A DNA stretch of 35,005 bases from Candidatus Flavonifractor merdavium (GTDB lineage: Bacteria; Bacillota; Clostridia; Oscillospirales; Oscillospiraceae). The notes below the pieces were generated by a model, which worked only from the letters and a program-made list of their open reading frames with translations, had not been told where the DNA came from and made no database searches. A program made the translations under genes and the position numbers. The stretch lies in contig DWXF01000003.1 of the NCBI GenBank assembly GCA_019119335.1, forward strand, positions 1 through 35,005, written 5' to 3'. Position 1 is the stretch's first letter. Every line of letters begins with the position of its first letter. This document shows, piece after piece, positions 34,718 through 35,005 of this stretch.

Positions 34718-34755
34718 AGACGCCGCTCCCCGCCGGGGAGCGGCGTCTGTTTTAT
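34718..34755 (+). terminator. Rho-independent terminator of the tct-sulfatase operon
   Basis: AGACGCCGCTCCCC (34718-34731) pairs perfectly with GGGGAGCGGCGTCT (34735-34748) around a 3-base loop, followed by GTTTTAT. It separates the sulfatase operon from the aldolase gene. Confidence 0.82.
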
Positions 34756-34780
34756 CATAAATTATAAAAGGAGAATTGTT

Positions 34781-35005
34781 ATGCCTTTGGTACCTCTGCG
34801 TCCCGTGCTGGACGCCACCGCAAAGTATGGCTACGCCCAGGGGGCGTTCAACGTCAACGCCGTGGCTCAGGCCAAGGCCGTCATCGCCGTCCATGAGATG
34901 TTCCGCTCCCCCGCCATCCTGCAGGGAGCCGACCTGGCCAACGCCTTCATGGGCGGCCGGGTGGACTTTGCAAACGGCACCCTGGAGGACAAGAAGAAGG
35001 GGGCC
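34781..35005 (+). CDS. fba: Class II fructose-bisphosphate aldolase, 5' part
   Basis: The first 75 codons of a gene that continues past the window. The protein starts MPLVPLRPVLDATAKYGYAQ and then GAFNVNAVAQAKAVIAV, the classic start of class II (metal-dependent) ketose-bisphosphate aldolases, which cleave fructose 1,6-bisphosphate in glycolysis. 'SPAILQGADLANAFMGG' fits the second strand. The zinc-binding His residues lie outside the window. AAAGGAG at 34767-34773 gives a clear start. It follows a terminator and its strongly GC-ending codons look like a highly expressed housekeeping gene, so I infer that it is not part of the sulfatase operon. A pathway link cannot be excluded. Confidence 0.85.
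   Translation, partial: MPLVPLRPVLDATAKYGYAQGAFNVNAVAQAKAVIAVHEMFRSPAILQGADLANAFMGGRVDFANGTLEDKKKGA

Noticed and set aside
34781..35005. Aldolase as part of the sulfatase operon
   Set aside because: A strong terminator lies between them and its own ribosome-binding site and codon use fit a housekeeping gene; only shared strand and proximity support a link.

Overview
The window looks like the chromosome of a GC-rich, anaerobic Gram-positive gut bacterium of the Clostridia, most likely near the Oscillospiraceae (Flavonifractor/Pseudoflavonifractor type). This is inferred from gene content, not from a marker gene: several secreted proteins end in S-layer homology (SLH) domains, lipoproteins carry lipoboxes, Shine-Dalgarno sites are strong (AAGGAGG), and there are an AgrC-like GHKL kinase, an anaerobic sulfatase-maturating radical SAM enzyme and a tripartite tricarboxylate transporter. 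I see no rRNA, tRNA or CRISPR array.

Layout. (1) 1-1.5 kb: the 5' fragment of an ECF-type sigma factor gene runs into a convergent tyrosine integrase gene, followed by a decayed zinc-ribbon-like remnant. This looks like one end of a degraded integrative element. (2) 1.75-3.1 kb: a regulator with an N-terminal excisionase/MerR-like helix-turn-helix (HTH) and a C-terminal LuxR HTH, broken by a one-base frameshift, with a good promoter and terminator. (3) 3.2-14.2 kb: a cell-surface cluster on the + strand. It holds a leucine-rich-repeat SLH protein, a lipoprotein, a zinc-ribbon membrane protein, an RCC1-repeat SLH protein, two more zinc-ribbon proteins, and an ECF sigma factor fused through a transmembrane helix and a Pro/Thr linker to an extracellular Ig-like region. 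(4) 14.4-22.9 kb, - strand: a 2730-residue modular SLH adhesin-like protein behind a promoter with a weak -35 and an upstream tandem direct repeat. (5) 23.0-26.0 kb: a GHKL sensor kinase and a membrane diguanylate cyclase in one likely operon, with no response regulator beside them.

(6) 26.2-34.75 kb: the most interesting block. A LacI-family regulator and an anaerobic sulfatase-maturating enzyme (- strand) are divergent from tctC-tctB-tctA and two tandem formylglycine sulfatases (+ strand). Both promoters are near consensus, and each is followed by a nearly identical LacI-type palindrome with a central CG. The sulfatases have the Cys-type CxPxR motif and no signal peptide. I infer that a sulfated organic acid or small sulfate ester is imported by the Tct system and desulfated in the cytoplasm, with activation of the sulfatases and regulation encoded next door. 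(7) 34.78 kb to the end: the 5' part of a class II fructose-bisphosphate aldolase gene, a separate housekeeping unit after a terminator.
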